Below are positions 7,831 to 15,788 of a DNA stretch of 64,000 nucleotides, in pieces. A program made the position numbers and the translations under genes. The notes beneath the pieces were generated by a model. The model ran no database searches. It was not told where the DNA came from and was given only the letters and a program-made list of their open reading frames with translations. The stretch is from Methyloversatilis sp. XJ19-49 (GTDB taxonomy: Bacteria > Pseudomonadota > Gammaproteobacteria > Burkholderiales > Rhodocyclaceae): assembly GCF_024580145.1 (NCBI RefSeq), contig NZ_JANINI010000007.1, forward strand, positions 27,445 to 91,444. Reading direction: 5' to 3'. Every line of letters starts with the position of its first letter. Within the stretch, counting starts at the first letter, position 1.

Positions 7831-7922
7831 GGTTGTCGACTTTTCTTACAGCAACTCTAATTTACAGTCGATAACATTCTCAACCATATGAATAAAAACA
7901 GTTTTCATTGTTTTTCTTGCAT
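7831..7922. other. AT-rich spacer between the broken gene and the PEP-CTERM gene
   Basis: Unlike the surrounding GC-rich DNA, this stretch is clearly AT-rich (runs such as ATGAATAAAAACAGTTTTCA). It contains no gene. It may be upstream activating sequence for the sigma-54-like promoter at 7923-7938, or the scar of the deletion that removed the 5' part of the DUF839 gene. Confidence 0.5.
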
Positions 7923-7938
7923 GGGCTCCAAATTTGCT
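7923..7938 (+). promoter_or_regulatory. Candidate sigma-54 (-24/-12) promoter
   Basis: GGGCTC-CAAAT-TTGCT fits TGGCAC-N5-TTGCW at 9 of 11 defined positions, with the invariant GG and GC at correct spacing. It ends 38 bases before the ATG at 7977. In Zoogloea and relatives PEP-CTERM genes are known to be controlled by RpoN with the PrsK/PrsR pair, so the context fits. No enhancer site was identified. Confidence 0.45.
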
Positions 7939-7976
7939 TTCGTGCTCCGGGCCAAACGATTCCAGAGGAACCCATC

Positions 7977-8690
7977 ATGAAACACGCTTTGCTGCTCATG
8001 GCCTTGCTGGCCGGCACCGCCGGTTCGGCCCAGGCCGAAAACTACGACTTCCGGACGTTTGTCGAGTCGAGCTGGGATTACGTCACCCCCCAGGCGCCCG
8101 GCGCCCTCTGGGCCGCCCATTACGGCGACCAGGATGGCTCCTTGCTGCCGCCGATGTCTGCCGCGACGTACGGTTACCCCTGCGGTACGTGTACGCAAAC
8201 CGGCCAGCTGGTGAATATCGGCGATGCCGCATTTGGCGGGGCGGCCGGCCTGCCGACTTTCGACGGCGTGTTCCTGCATCCCGGGCCTTCGGATGCCAGC
8301 AGCGTCGCCATCGTGTTCACCGCACCCGAAGACATCACGCTGAACGGCGTGACCGTGCACGCGGAAATGGTGATCAACGGCCTGAGCAGCAACGGCGTCG
8401 ATGTAACGGTCAGTCATACCCGCAGTGGCGTGACGACCTCGGTCGGCAGCTTCGTGGTCAGTGGCGCCGATTACACGCCGCAGGCTTTCAGCTTCGGGTC
8501 TGCACCGCTGCAGTTCCTGTCCGGCGACCGCATCACCGTGGATGTCGGCCCGAACGGCAGCTATCTCTACGACCATCTGAACATCAACGTGGTGACCATG
8601 GCCGCTGCCGTGCCCGAACCCGAAACCTGGGCGCTGATGCTGTCCGGCCTTGCCCTCGTGGGCTTCGGCAGCCGTCGAAACAAGGTCTGA
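7977..8690 (+). CDS. PEP-CTERM sorting domain protein, function unknown
   Basis: 237 residues from the ATG at 7977 with AGAGGAA ten bases upstream. A signal peptide (MKHALLLMALLAGTAGSAQA) is followed by a beta-rich body of about 190 residues with several serine/threonine/glycine stretches. The C-terminal sorting signal is VPEPETWALMLSGLALVGFG and a basic end SRRNKV. The body resembles carbohydrate-binding or lectin-like jelly-roll modules, without a recognisable catalytic motif. Exported by Sec and presumably processed by an exosortase encoded elsewhere. The sigma-54-like site at 7923 is its probable promoter. Confidence 0.88.
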   Translation: MKHALLLMALLAGTAGSAQAENYDFRTFVESSWDYVTPQAPGALWAAHYGDQDGSLLPPMSAATYGYPCGTCTQTGQLVNIGDAAFGGAAGLPTFDGVFLHPGPSDASSVAIVFTAPEDITLNGVTVHAEMVINGLSSNGVDVTVSHTRSGVTTSVGSFVVSGADYTPQAFSFGSAPLQFLSGDRITVDVGPNGSYLYDHLNINVVTMAAAVPEPETWALMLSGLALVGFGSRRNKV

Positions 8691-8697
8691 GACACCA

Positions 8698-8721
8698 CCG
8701 GCGGCCGTTGTCGGCCGCCGG
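8698..8721. terminator. GC-rich hairpin between convergent genes
   Basis: Perfect 10-bp stem CCGGCGGCCG / CGGCCGCCGG with a four-base loop, located between the convergent PEP-CTERM gene and argJ. There is no T-run, so intrinsic termination is uncertain; it may protect 3' ends or work with Rho. Confidence 0.4.
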
Positions 8722-8767
8722 CTTCCGATGGGCCGGCATCCCCCGCCCCGCGGGGCGTCACTTTGGA

Positions 8768-10009
8768 TCAGCTGCGGTAGTCCGCGTTGATCTTCACGTA
8801 GTCGTAGCTGAAGTCGCAGGTCCAGCAGGTGGCGCGGGCGCTGCCGCGGCCGAGGGTCACGCGCAGCGCGATTTCCGACGGGGCCATGGCGGCGGCGCCC
8901 TGCTCTTCGCGGTAGGCGGGGTTGCGGCCGCCGTCTTTCGCGACCAGAAAGTCGCCGATCCACAGGCTCACCTTCGAAGTGTCGAGGTCTTCCAGCGACG
9001 GATGGTTCTGCGCGGCGTTGCCGACGGCGGCGAGGATGCGGCCGAGATTGGGGTCGGATGCGAAGAAGGCGGTCTTGACCAGCGGCGAGTGGGCGATGGC
9101 GTAGCCGACCGCCTTGCATTCGGCGACGTCACGGCCGCCTTCGATGTCGATGGTGATGAATTTGGTCGCGCCTTCACCGTCGCGCACGATGGCCTGGGCC
9201 AGTTCGGCGGCGAGCGAGGTCACGGCATCGGCAAGCGCGGCGCCGGCTTCGCTGTCGAGCGCAGTGATTTCGGCGTTACCGGCGGTGCCGGACGCGATCA
9301 GCATGAAGGAATCATTGGTCGAGGTGTCGCCGTCGACCGTGATGCAGTTGAACGAGCGGTCGGCGGCGTGCTTCACCATGGCTTCGAGCGCGGCCTGCGA
9401 CACGGCGGCGTCGGTCGCCATGAAACCCAGCATGGTGGCCATATTGGGTTTGATCATGCCGGCGCCCTTGCTTATGCCGCTCAGCGTGACGGTGCGGCCG
9501 TCGATCTGCACGGTGCGCGACGCCACCTTGGCGACCGTGTCGGTGGTCATGATGGCGTGTGCGGCGGCGTGCCAGTTGCCTTCGTCGAGATCGGCCATGC
9601 AGGCAGGCAGGCCGCGTTCGATGCGGTCGACCGGCAGCGGCTCCATGATGACGCCGGTGGAAAACGGCAGCACCTGCTCCGGTGCCAGGCCGAGCACGCG
9701 CGCCACGGCGATGCAGGTGGCGTGCGCGGCGACCATGCCGGGCTCGCCGGTGCCGGCGTTGGCGATGCCGGTGTTGATGACCAGCGCCCGGATGTCGCTG
9801 CGCGACAGGTGGTCGCGGCACACCTGCACCGGCGCGGCACAGAAGCGGTTCACCGTGAAGACGCCGGCCACGCGGGCGCCCGGCACCAGCGAAATCAGAC
9901 ACAGGTCGCGCCGGTTGGCCTTGCGGATGCCGGCCTCGGCGATGCCGAGGCGTACGCCAGCGACCGGCAGGATGGATTCGGCGGGCGGCGTCTGGTAATT
10001 CACGGGCAT
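8768..10009 (-). CDS. argJ: Bifunctional glutamate N-acetyltransferase / amino-acid acetyltransferase ArgJ
   Basis: 413 residues from the ATG at 10009. Transfers acetyl from N-acetylornithine to glutamate (cyclic arginine pathway) and can use acetyl-CoA for the first step. The self-cleavage and nucleophile site is the [15 protein letters not shown] segment with Thr192 as N-terminal nucleophile of the beta chain. Other family blocks are [28 protein letters not shown] and [15 protein letters not shown]. Full length for the family. It is a housekeeping gene inside the PEP-CTERM region on the opposite strand. Confidence 0.97.
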   Translation of the reverse strand: MPVNYQTPPAESILPVAGVRLGIAEAGIRKANRRDLCLISLVPGARVAGVFTVNRFCAAPVQVCRDHLSRSDIRALVINTGIANAGTGEPGMVAAHATCIAVARVLGLAPEQVLPFSTGVIMEPLPVDRIERGLPACMADLDEGNWHAAAHAIMTTDTVAKVASRTVQIDGRTVTLSGISKGAGMIKPNMATMLGFMATDAAVSQAALEAMVKHAADRSFNCITVDGDTSTNDSFMLIASGTAGNAEITALDSEAGAALADAVTSLAAELAQAIVRDGEGATKFITIDIEGGRDVAECKAVGYAIAHSPLVKTAFFASDPNLGRILAAVGNAAQNHPSLEDLDTSKVSLWIGDFLVAKDGGRNPAYREEQGAAAMAPSEIALRVTLGRGSARATCWTCDFSYDYVKINADYRS

Positions 10010-10098
10010 GGGCGGGTCTCGCAGGGGGTAAAACCGCGAGTTTATATGCAGGCTGGCGCCGATCGCCGGATTGATGTCGCGCACCTCTTACTGCACGC

Positions 10099-10127
10099 CC
10101 GTCACAGGAATTCACCTTCCTTGTAAC
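10099..10127 (+). promoter_or_regulatory. Possible Pho-box-like repeat (three 7-mers at 11-bp period)
   Basis: CCGTCAC, ATTCACC and TTGTAAC start at 10099, 10110 and 10121, i.e. exactly 11 bp apart, as in PhoB sites (CTGTCAT-N4-CTGTCAT). The first and third are good half-sites; the middle one is weak. The site lies 217 bases before the esterase gene at 10344, in the 10010-10343 gap, which otherwise holds nothing I recognise. Confidence 0.3.
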
Positions 10128-10343
10128 CAGCGCGAAATCACGCCTCTGCAGGGATTGTCCGGAAACGGCCCCGCTCCCGCTTTCGGCGGGCCGGCTGCCT
10201 GTTGCGAAGCCACGCTGCATGCGGCTGGCGACGCACCATGATCCGAACGGACCAGTTCACCTTCACGGCACTGCAAAGCGCCCTCCCCAGCCTTCTGCGT
10301 GATCCCGGCATCGGCCGGACCGACCACACAGGGGAGATGAACC

Positions 10344-11693
10344 ATGAACGCTGATTTCGCACGTCTGAGCCTCGCGCTCGCGCTGACCGCGGCCTTTGCC
10401 GCACCGGCCGCGCACGCCGCCCAAAACACGCTGGCCGGCTGGGCCGTGATGCCGGCAAACACCTTCTCCGACGGCCCGACCTCGGGCCAGTTTGCCGGCG
10501 CCGGCGCCGGTGGCAACCCGCTGCCGCTGATCGACCTGCAGCCGGTGCAGGGCTTCTCCGGCGTGCTGGCCGGTGCCAACGGCAGTTTCCGCGTGATCTC
10601 CGACAACGGCTTCGGCGCGCAGGGCAATTCGGGTGACACCTTGCTGCGCAGCTATGCAGTTAATGTCGACTTCCGCACCGCGCAGGGTGGCACTGGCAGC
10701 GTGTCTGCTGCCGACTGGAACACCGGTGCCTCGCTGCCGGCGTTTTCCGCTACCAGCCGCATCACGCTGAGCGACCCGAAGAACCTGCTGAGCATCAAGG
10801 TTCAGGCCGACTACACGCACTACTACAACAACGCCGCCAACCCGCTCGTGGACGCGTCGATCAAGTCCGGGCGCCTGCTCACCGGCGCCGACCTGGACAT
10901 CGAATCGGTGCGTCAGGACAAGAACGGCAACCTGTGGTTCGGCGACGAATTCGGCCCCTACCTCGTGAAGACCGATGCCAGCGGCGTGGTGCAGCGTCGC
11001 GAAATCGCACTGCCCGGCGTGTTCGCGCCGCAGAACGAGGCAGTGCTGAACGGCTCGGCGACGAGCAACCTCGGCGGCTCCGGCGGTTTCGAAGGCATGG
11101 CCATCAACGCCAGCGGCGACAGGCTCTACACGCTGCTCGAAAAGACGGTTGCCGGCGACCCCGCCAGAAGCCTGCGCATCAATGAGTTCAGCATTGACAG
11201 CGAAAGCTACACCGGCCTCGACTACCTGTACCAACTCGAGGCCGAAGGCACGGCCATCGGTGACATGACCGCCATCGATGACCACCGCTTCCTGGTGATC
11301 GAGCGCAACGGCGGCACCGCCACCCGCGGCACGCCGTTCAAGAAGATCTTCATCGCCGACACCACCGGTGTTGCCGACGGCGGCCTCGTCACCAAGACCG
11401 AACTGGTCGACCTGATGAATATCGCCGACCCGGACGACCTGAACGGCGACGGCCTCACCACCTTCACTTTCCCTTACGTGACCATCGAGGACGTGCTCAT
11501 TCTCGACGCCAACACGCTACTGGTGATCAACGACAACAACTACCCGGGCACGGGCGGTCGCGACCTCGGCTCCGACCACACCGAGTTCCTGAAGATCAGC
11601 CTCGCCAACCCGGTACCGGAGCCCGAAACTTACGCAATGCTGCTGGCCGGTCTCGGCCTGATCGGCGCAGCCGCCCGCCGTCGTACGCGCTGA
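10344..11693 (+). CDS. Phytase-like esterase, PEP-CTERM anchored (copy 1)
   Basis: 449 residues. A signal peptide ending AHA is followed by the esterase-like phytase domain (PF13449 type): GFSGVLAGANGSFRVISDNGFG, DIESVRQDKNGNLWFGDEFGPYLVK, GGFEGMAINASGDRLYTLLEK and FLVIERNGG are the beta-propeller blocks of that family. The C-terminal sorting signal is VPEPETYAMLLAGLGLIGAA with RRRTR. A strong AGGGGAGA ribosome site precedes the ATG. Expected to hydrolyse phosphate esters in or outside the envelope; activity of this family is little studied. First of six consecutive PEP-CTERM genes on this strand. Confidence 0.88.
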   Translation: MNADFARLSLALALTAAFAAPAAHAAQNTLAGWAVMPANTFSDGPTSGQFAGAGAGGNPLPLIDLQPVQGFSGVLAGANGSFRVISDNGFGAQGNSGDTLLRSYAVNVDFRTAQGGTGSVSAADWNTGASLPAFSATSRITLSDPKNLLSIKVQADYTHYYNNAANPLVDASIKSGRLLTGADLDIESVRQDKNGNLWFGDEFGPYLVKTDASGVVQRREIALPGVFAPQNEAVLNGSATSNLGGSGGFEGMAINASGDRLYTLLEKTVAGDPARSLRINEFSIDSESYTGLDYLYQLEAEGTAIGDMTAIDDHRFLVIERNGGTATRGTPFKKIFIADTTGVADGGLVTKTELVDLMNIADPDDLNGDGLTTFTFPYVTIEDVLILDANTLLVINDNNYPGTGGRDLGSDHTEFLKISLANPVPEPETYAMLLAGLGLIGAAARRRTR

Positions 11694-11731
11694 GTGTCGC
11701 CCGGTCCGCGGTGCAATCCGCTCGCCGACTG

Positions 11732-11757
11732 ACGCGGCCCCTTCCGAGGGACCGCGT
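11732..11757. terminator. Hairpin downstream of esterase copy 1
   Basis: ACGCGGCCCC / GGGACCGCGT can pair over ten bases (one G-T) across a six-base loop. No T-run. It lies about 40 bases past the stop and may end the first transcript; the remainder of 11758-11926 shows no gene. Confidence 0.4.
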
Positions 11758-11926
11758 TCGCCGATAAATGAATGAAGACATCGTCGACGGCGAAGCCCGA
11801 ACGCTCCGCCATTTCAGCGCTGCACAACGCGACACAGGCAGATTTGAATGGTCCGCACATCAAATTGGAATGGCTGAAAACACCTCTTTCAGGCGGAGGG
11901 CTCGATAGTCCATTCGGCGCAGCCAC

Positions 11927-11944
11927 CCTTCACGTGCTTGTCAC
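11927..11944 (+). promoter_or_regulatory. Candidate Pho box
   Basis: CCTTCAC-GTGC-TTGTCAC has the 7+4+7 layout of a PhoB site. The second half-site differs from the CTGTCAC consensus at one base and the first at two. It is 82 bases upstream of the ATG at 12027, a suitable place for activation. A matrix scan for PhoB over the genome would show whether this score stands out. Confidence 0.42.
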
Positions 11945-12026
11945 TGCCTCGGCCTAGCCTGCGCAACATCAAATCCTGTGGGGTTCGGACCTTCGTCCGT
12001 CGCCCGCAAAAATTCAGGGAGATCAC

Positions 12027-13283
12027 ATGAAATGCTCATATGACCGTCGTCCGCTCGCGCTTGCCTTTGCTTTGGCTCTGGCGAGCTTCGGCGCGCAGGC
12101 GGCAGCACCTTTCGAGTTTTCCTACATCGGTCAGCAGATCGTGCCGACCGGCACGCAGTTCGCGGGCACCACGGTAGGCGGCCTGTCGTCGATCGATTAC
12201 GTGGCCGGCAGCGGCCGCTATATTGCGATCAGCGACGACCGCTCCGGTTTCAATCCCGCGCGCTTCTACGAGGTGTCGCTAGATCTGAATGCCTTCGCGC
12301 GCTCGGCCACGCCTGGCATGGCCGGCGTGGGTTTCACCGGCGTGACCACGCTGCTCGACACCTCCGGCGCGGCCTTCGCCACCAATCAGGTCGATCCGGA
12401 AGGCATGCGCTACGACGCGACGCGCAACCAGTTGTACTGGAGCAATGAAGGTCAGCGCTCGGGCGCCGGCTTCCAGAACCCCACCGTGCGCAGCGCCAGC
12501 CTTGATGGCACCTACGGTCGTGACTTCGCAGTGCCGGCACGCTACAACCCGGTAGGCAGCAACAGCGGGCTCGCCGCCGGGGACAGCGGGGTCTACAACA
12601 ATCTCGCGTTTGAAAACCTCGCGATCTCGACCGACGGCAACACGCTTTACGCCGCCACCGAAAACGCCCTCGCGCAGGACAGCCTGCCGGCGACCGCAGC
12701 CAACGGCTCGCGCAGCCGCATCCTGTCGTTCGACATCGAAAGCGGCGCCGCCGGTGCGGAATACATCTACGACGTCAGCCCGGTGGTGTTCGCGCCGAAC
12801 CCGGCAAACGGTTTCGCGACCAATGGACTGACCGACTTCATCGCTGTCGGCGACCGCCAGTTCATCACCATCGAGCGCTCGTTCTCGCTCGGCACGCCGG
12901 CGAACGGCATTCCGGCAACCGGCAACACGATCCGGCTGTTCTACGCCGACGCGCGCAACGCGACCGACGTGTCGTCCTTCGATTCGATCGCCGGGCAGAC
13001 GATCACCGCCGTCAGCAAGACGCTGCTGCTCGACCTGTCGGACCTGAAGAATGACGACGGCTCGACGCTGTCGCTCGACAACATCGAAGGCCTCACCTTC
13101 GGACCGGCGTTCGATGGCAAGCAGACGCTGATCCTTGCGTCGGACAACAACTTCGGCGCCACGCAATTCACTCAGTTCATCGCGCTGGAAGTCACCGCCG
13201 TGCCCGAACCCGAAACGTACGCGATGCTGCTGGCCGGCCTCGCGCTGACCGGATTCATGGCACGCCGCCGCAAGGCGGGCTGA
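12027..13283 (+). CDS. Phytase-like esterase, PEP-CTERM anchored (copy 2)
   Basis: 418 residues with signal peptide (LALAFALALASFGAQAAA) and the esterase-like phytase fold: GGLSSIDYVAGSGRYIAISDD, DPEGMRYDATRNQLYWSNEG, NLAISTDGNTLYAATENAL, FITIERSFSLG and DNIEGLTFGPAFDGKQTLIL. The tail is VPEPETYAMLLAGLALTGFM with ARRRKAG. It is closer to copy 3 (14586) than to copy 1, for example in the shared ILASDNNFGATQFTQFIALEV type ending. GGGAGAT precedes the start. Follows the candidate Pho box. Confidence 0.88.
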   Translation: MKCSYDRRPLALAFALALASFGAQAAAPFEFSYIGQQIVPTGTQFAGTTVGGLSSIDYVAGSGRYIAISDDRSGFNPARFYEVSLDLNAFARSATPGMAGVGFTGVTTLLDTSGAAFATNQVDPEGMRYDATRNQLYWSNEGQRSGAGFQNPTVRSASLDGTYGRDFAVPARYNPVGSNSGLAAGDSGVYNNLAFENLAISTDGNTLYAATENALAQDSLPATAANGSRSRILSFDIESGAAGAEYIYDVSPVVFAPNPANGFATNGLTDFIAVGDRQFITIERSFSLGTPANGIPATGNTIRLFYADARNATDVSSFDSIAGQTITAVSKTLLLDLSDLKNDDGSTLSLDNIEGLTFGPAFDGKQTLILASDNNFGATQFTQFIALEVTAVPEPETYAMLLAGLALTGFMARRRKAG

Positions 13284-13288
13284 GCCCC

Positions 13289-13314
13289 GGGGCGCGCTGC
13301 ACCCGGCGCGCCCC
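13289..13314. other. Strong hairpin inside the PEP-CTERM gene row
   Basis: GGGGCGCGC / GCGCGCCCC, a nine-base stem with eight-base loop, lies in the 66-base gap between esterase copy 2 and the GDPD gene. Without a T-run it may act as a processing or stability element that sets different expression of the genes on either side, or as a weak terminator. Confidence 0.4.
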
Positions 13315-13349
13315 TCAGGAAGACCGCTGCATCCCCCGGAGAGACACTC

Positions 13350-14567
13350 ATGAAAAATCTGGTCACGCTTCGTCCCGCCCTGCTGTGCGTCGCACTGCTG
13401 TCCGCGTTCAACGCACCGGCGGCCTTCGCCTGGAACACCCTCGATGGCGCCGCCCCCATCGTCATCGGCCACCGTGGCGCATCCGGCTACCTGCCGGAGC
13501 ACACACTGGCTTCGTACGCACTCGCCATCGAGCAGGGCGCGCACTTCATCGAACCTGATCTGGTGCTGACGAAGGACGGCCACCTGATCGCCCGCCACGA
13601 GCCGATACTCGACGGCACGACAAATGTGTCCAGCGTGTTCGACGTCAGCCGCAAGTCCACGCGACTGCTCGACGGCGTATCCACGACCGCCTATTTCGCC
13701 GACACCTTCACGCTGGCCGAAATCAAGACGCTGCGCGCCATCCAGCCGCGCGCCGACCGTGACCAGAGCTTCAACGGCCTGTACGAAATCCCGACGCTGG
13801 ACGAAGTGATCACGCTGGCGCAGTCGAAGGGCGTGGGCATCTATCCGGAACTGAAGCACTCGGTCTACATGAATGCGCAGGCCGCGAACAACGGCTTTGC
13901 TGCGCATTACTTCGAGGACAAGCTGGTCAGCACGCTGCATGCGGCCTACGGCAACACGTCCGCCGCGCCGGTATTCATCCAGTCCTTCGAAGTGTCGAAC
14001 CTGCAGTATCTGAATGGCAAGACCGACATCCGTCTGGTGCAGTTGATGGATGCCTGGGACGTGAATGCCGACGGCAGCATGGACCTTACGGTGCCGCCGT
14101 ATGACCGCCCGTTCGATTTCGCCGAAGCGGGTGATCCGCGCACCTTCGGCGACCTGCTGACCGCAGCTGGCCTCGACTTCATCGCCGGCTACGCCGACGG
14201 CATCGGTCCGTGGAAGCCCTATCTGCTGAAGACGGTGGCCGATGGCGTCGAGCGCACCGGCGACGGCGTGATCGACGCGCGCGACCGGCTGGTCGAGGGC
14301 AGCACCGGCATCGTCGAAGCCGCCCACGAACGCGGTCTGCTGGTGCACACCTGGACTTTCCGCGACGACTCGATCGGCTACCAGCTCGGCTATGGCACGC
14401 CGGAAGAGGAATACGCCGCGTTCTACGCCCTCGGCGTGGATGGCGTGTTTTCGGATCACCCGGACACCGCACTGGCTGCACTGGCCGCCGTGCCCGAGCC
14501 CGAAACCTGGGCAATGCTGCTTGCCGGTCTCGGCCTGATCGGCGCAGCTGCCCGCCGTCGCGCCTGA
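13350..14567 (+). CDS. Glycerophosphodiester phosphodiesterase, PEP-CTERM anchored
   Basis: 405 residues. After a signal peptide (to AFA) comes a GDPD TIM-barrel: VIGHRGASGYLPEHTLASY holds the catalytic His-Arg pair, and FIEPDLVLTKDGHLIARHEP holds the metal-binding Glu/Asp and second His. YPELKHSVYM supplies the third acidic residue region. Large insert and closing GVDGVFSDHPDTALAAL are as in periplasmic GlpQ. The sorting signal is VPEPETWAMLLAGLGLIGAA plus RRRA. It releases glycerol 3-phosphate from deacylated phospholipids, feeding phosphorus and carbon. Good GGAGAGAC ribosome site. Confidence 0.93.
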   Translation: MKNLVTLRPALLCVALLSAFNAPAAFAWNTLDGAAPIVIGHRGASGYLPEHTLASYALAIEQGAHFIEPDLVLTKDGHLIARHEPILDGTTNVSSVFDVSRKSTRLLDGVSTTAYFADTFTLAEIKTLRAIQPRADRDQSFNGLYEIPTLDEVITLAQSKGVGIYPELKHSVYMNAQAANNGFAAHYFEDKLVSTLHAAYGNTSAAPVFIQSFEVSNLQYLNGKTDIRLVQLMDAWDVNADGSMDLTVPPYDRPFDFAEAGDPRTFGDLLTAAGLDFIAGYADGIGPWKPYLLKTVADGVERTGDGVIDARDRLVEGSTGIVEAAHERGLLVHTWTFRDDSIGYQLGYGTPEEEYAAFYALGVDGVFSDHPDTALAALAAVPEPETWAMLLAGLGLIGAAARRRA

Positions 14568-14585
14568 GCAACCGGAGACAACGAA

Positions 14586-15761
14586 ATGAAAAAGACCTTG
14601 CTGGTGGCCCTGCTCGCCACCTTTGCCGGCCACGCGCCGGCGGCCGATTTCTCGCTGCGCGTCATCGGCGAGCAGCGCATCGCGACCGGCACGCTGTTCG
14701 AAGACGTCGAGTTCGGCGGCATTTCCGGGCTCGACCGCGCCGCCGACGGCCGCTACTGGGCGATTTCGGATGACCGCGGCGGCGAGCGCGGCACGCCGCG
14801 CTTCTACAACCTGTCGCTCGATTACGACGCTGCCGGCTTCAACGGCGTCACCGTGAACAGCCAGACCTTCATGCAGCGGCCGGACGGCTCGACCTTCCCG
14901 TCGAACGCGCGCACGGTCGATCCGGAAGGCATCCGCGTGGCGCCGAACGGCAATCTGTACTGGTCGTCGGAAGGCAACTGGAACAGCAACGCGGCCAGCC
15001 GCTACCAGCCCTTCGTGCGCGAAATGACGACCTCGGGCGTCTTCGTGCGCGAGTTCGCGACGCCGGCGATGTTCAACTACGTCGACAACGCCACCACCGG
15101 CGGTCGCAGCAACAAGCTGTTCGAGGCGCTGACGGTGGCGCCCGGCGGCACGATCTGGACCGCCAATGAAGACGCGCTGGTACAGGACGGCCCGCTCACA
15201 TCGATCAGCAACGGCAGCGTGGTACGCGTGACCGCGCTTGATCCGGTCAGCGGCGTGGCCGGTGCGCAATATGTATACGCACTGCCGCCGATTCCGGTCG
15301 ATGCCGTGCCCGGCGCGCCGTTCGGCCCGGACAACGGCCTGCCGGAACTGCTGGCAATTTCCGACACGCAGTTCATCGCGGTGGAACGCGCATTCGCCTT
15401 CGGCGTGGGCAACACCATCCGTCTCACATTGGCCGAAATCATGCCGGACACGACCGACGTCAGCAGCTTTGACAGTCTGGCCGGCGCGACCTACACGCCG
15501 ATGCGCCGCGAGCTGCTGCTCGAAATGCCGATCACCTTCGAAGGCATCACGCTCGACAACATCGAGGCGATCAGCTGGGGCCACACGCTGGCCAATGGCA
15601 ACCGCACGCTGGTGCTGGCGGCCGACAACAACTTCAGCGGCACCCAGGTCACGCAGTTCATCGCGCTCGAAGTGTCAGCCGTGCCCGAACCCACCCGCAT
15701 CGTGCAGTTTCTCGCCGGCCTCGGCCTGATGACGCTGACGCTGCGCATGCGCCGTCGTTGA
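14586..15761 (+). CDS. Phytase-like esterase, PEP-CTERM anchored (copy 3, unusual tail)
   Basis: 391 residues, starting 18 bases after the GDPD stop. Signal peptide MKKTLLVALLATFAGHAPAA; esterase-like phytase blocks FGGISGLDRAADGRYWAISDD, DPEGIRVAPNGNLYWSSEG, ALTVAPGGTIWTANEDALV and FIAVERAFAFG. The tail VPEPTRIVQFLAGLGLMTLT with RMRRR keeps the PEP motif and basic end but has lost the usual E-T-Y/W-A-M-L residues, so sorting efficiency may differ from its neighbours. A paralogue of the gene at 12027, presumably from tandem duplication with the GDPD gene in between. Confidence 0.86.
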   Translation: MKKTLLVALLATFAGHAPAADFSLRVIGEQRIATGTLFEDVEFGGISGLDRAADGRYWAISDDRGGERGTPRFYNLSLDYDAAGFNGVTVNSQTFMQRPDGSTFPSNARTVDPEGIRVAPNGNLYWSSEGNWNSNAASRYQPFVREMTTSGVFVREFATPAMFNYVDNATTGGRSNKLFEALTVAPGGTIWTANEDALVQDGPLTSISNGSVVRVTALDPVSGVAGAQYVYALPPIPVDAVPGAPFGPDNGLPELLAISDTQFIAVERAFAFGVGNTIRLTLAEIMPDTTDVSSFDSLAGATYTPMRRELLLEMPITFEGITLDNIEAISWGHTLANGNRTLVLAADNNFSGTQVTQFIALEVSAVPEPTRIVQFLAGLGLMTLTLRMRRR

Positions 15762-15788
15762 GACGCCACCCATAAAGGAGTTTACGAC

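Noticed and set aside
7934..10126. 730-codon frame on the plus strand
   Set aside because: Out-of-frame reading of the PEP-CTERM gene at 7977 fused to antisense of argJ.
12279..15584. 1101-codon open frame on the minus strand opposite the PEP-CTERM genes
   Set aside because: It is the antisense of three well-supported genes (12027, 13350, 14586); composition is Arg/Ala/Val-rich shadow sequence of high-GC codons and it bridges several independent genes.
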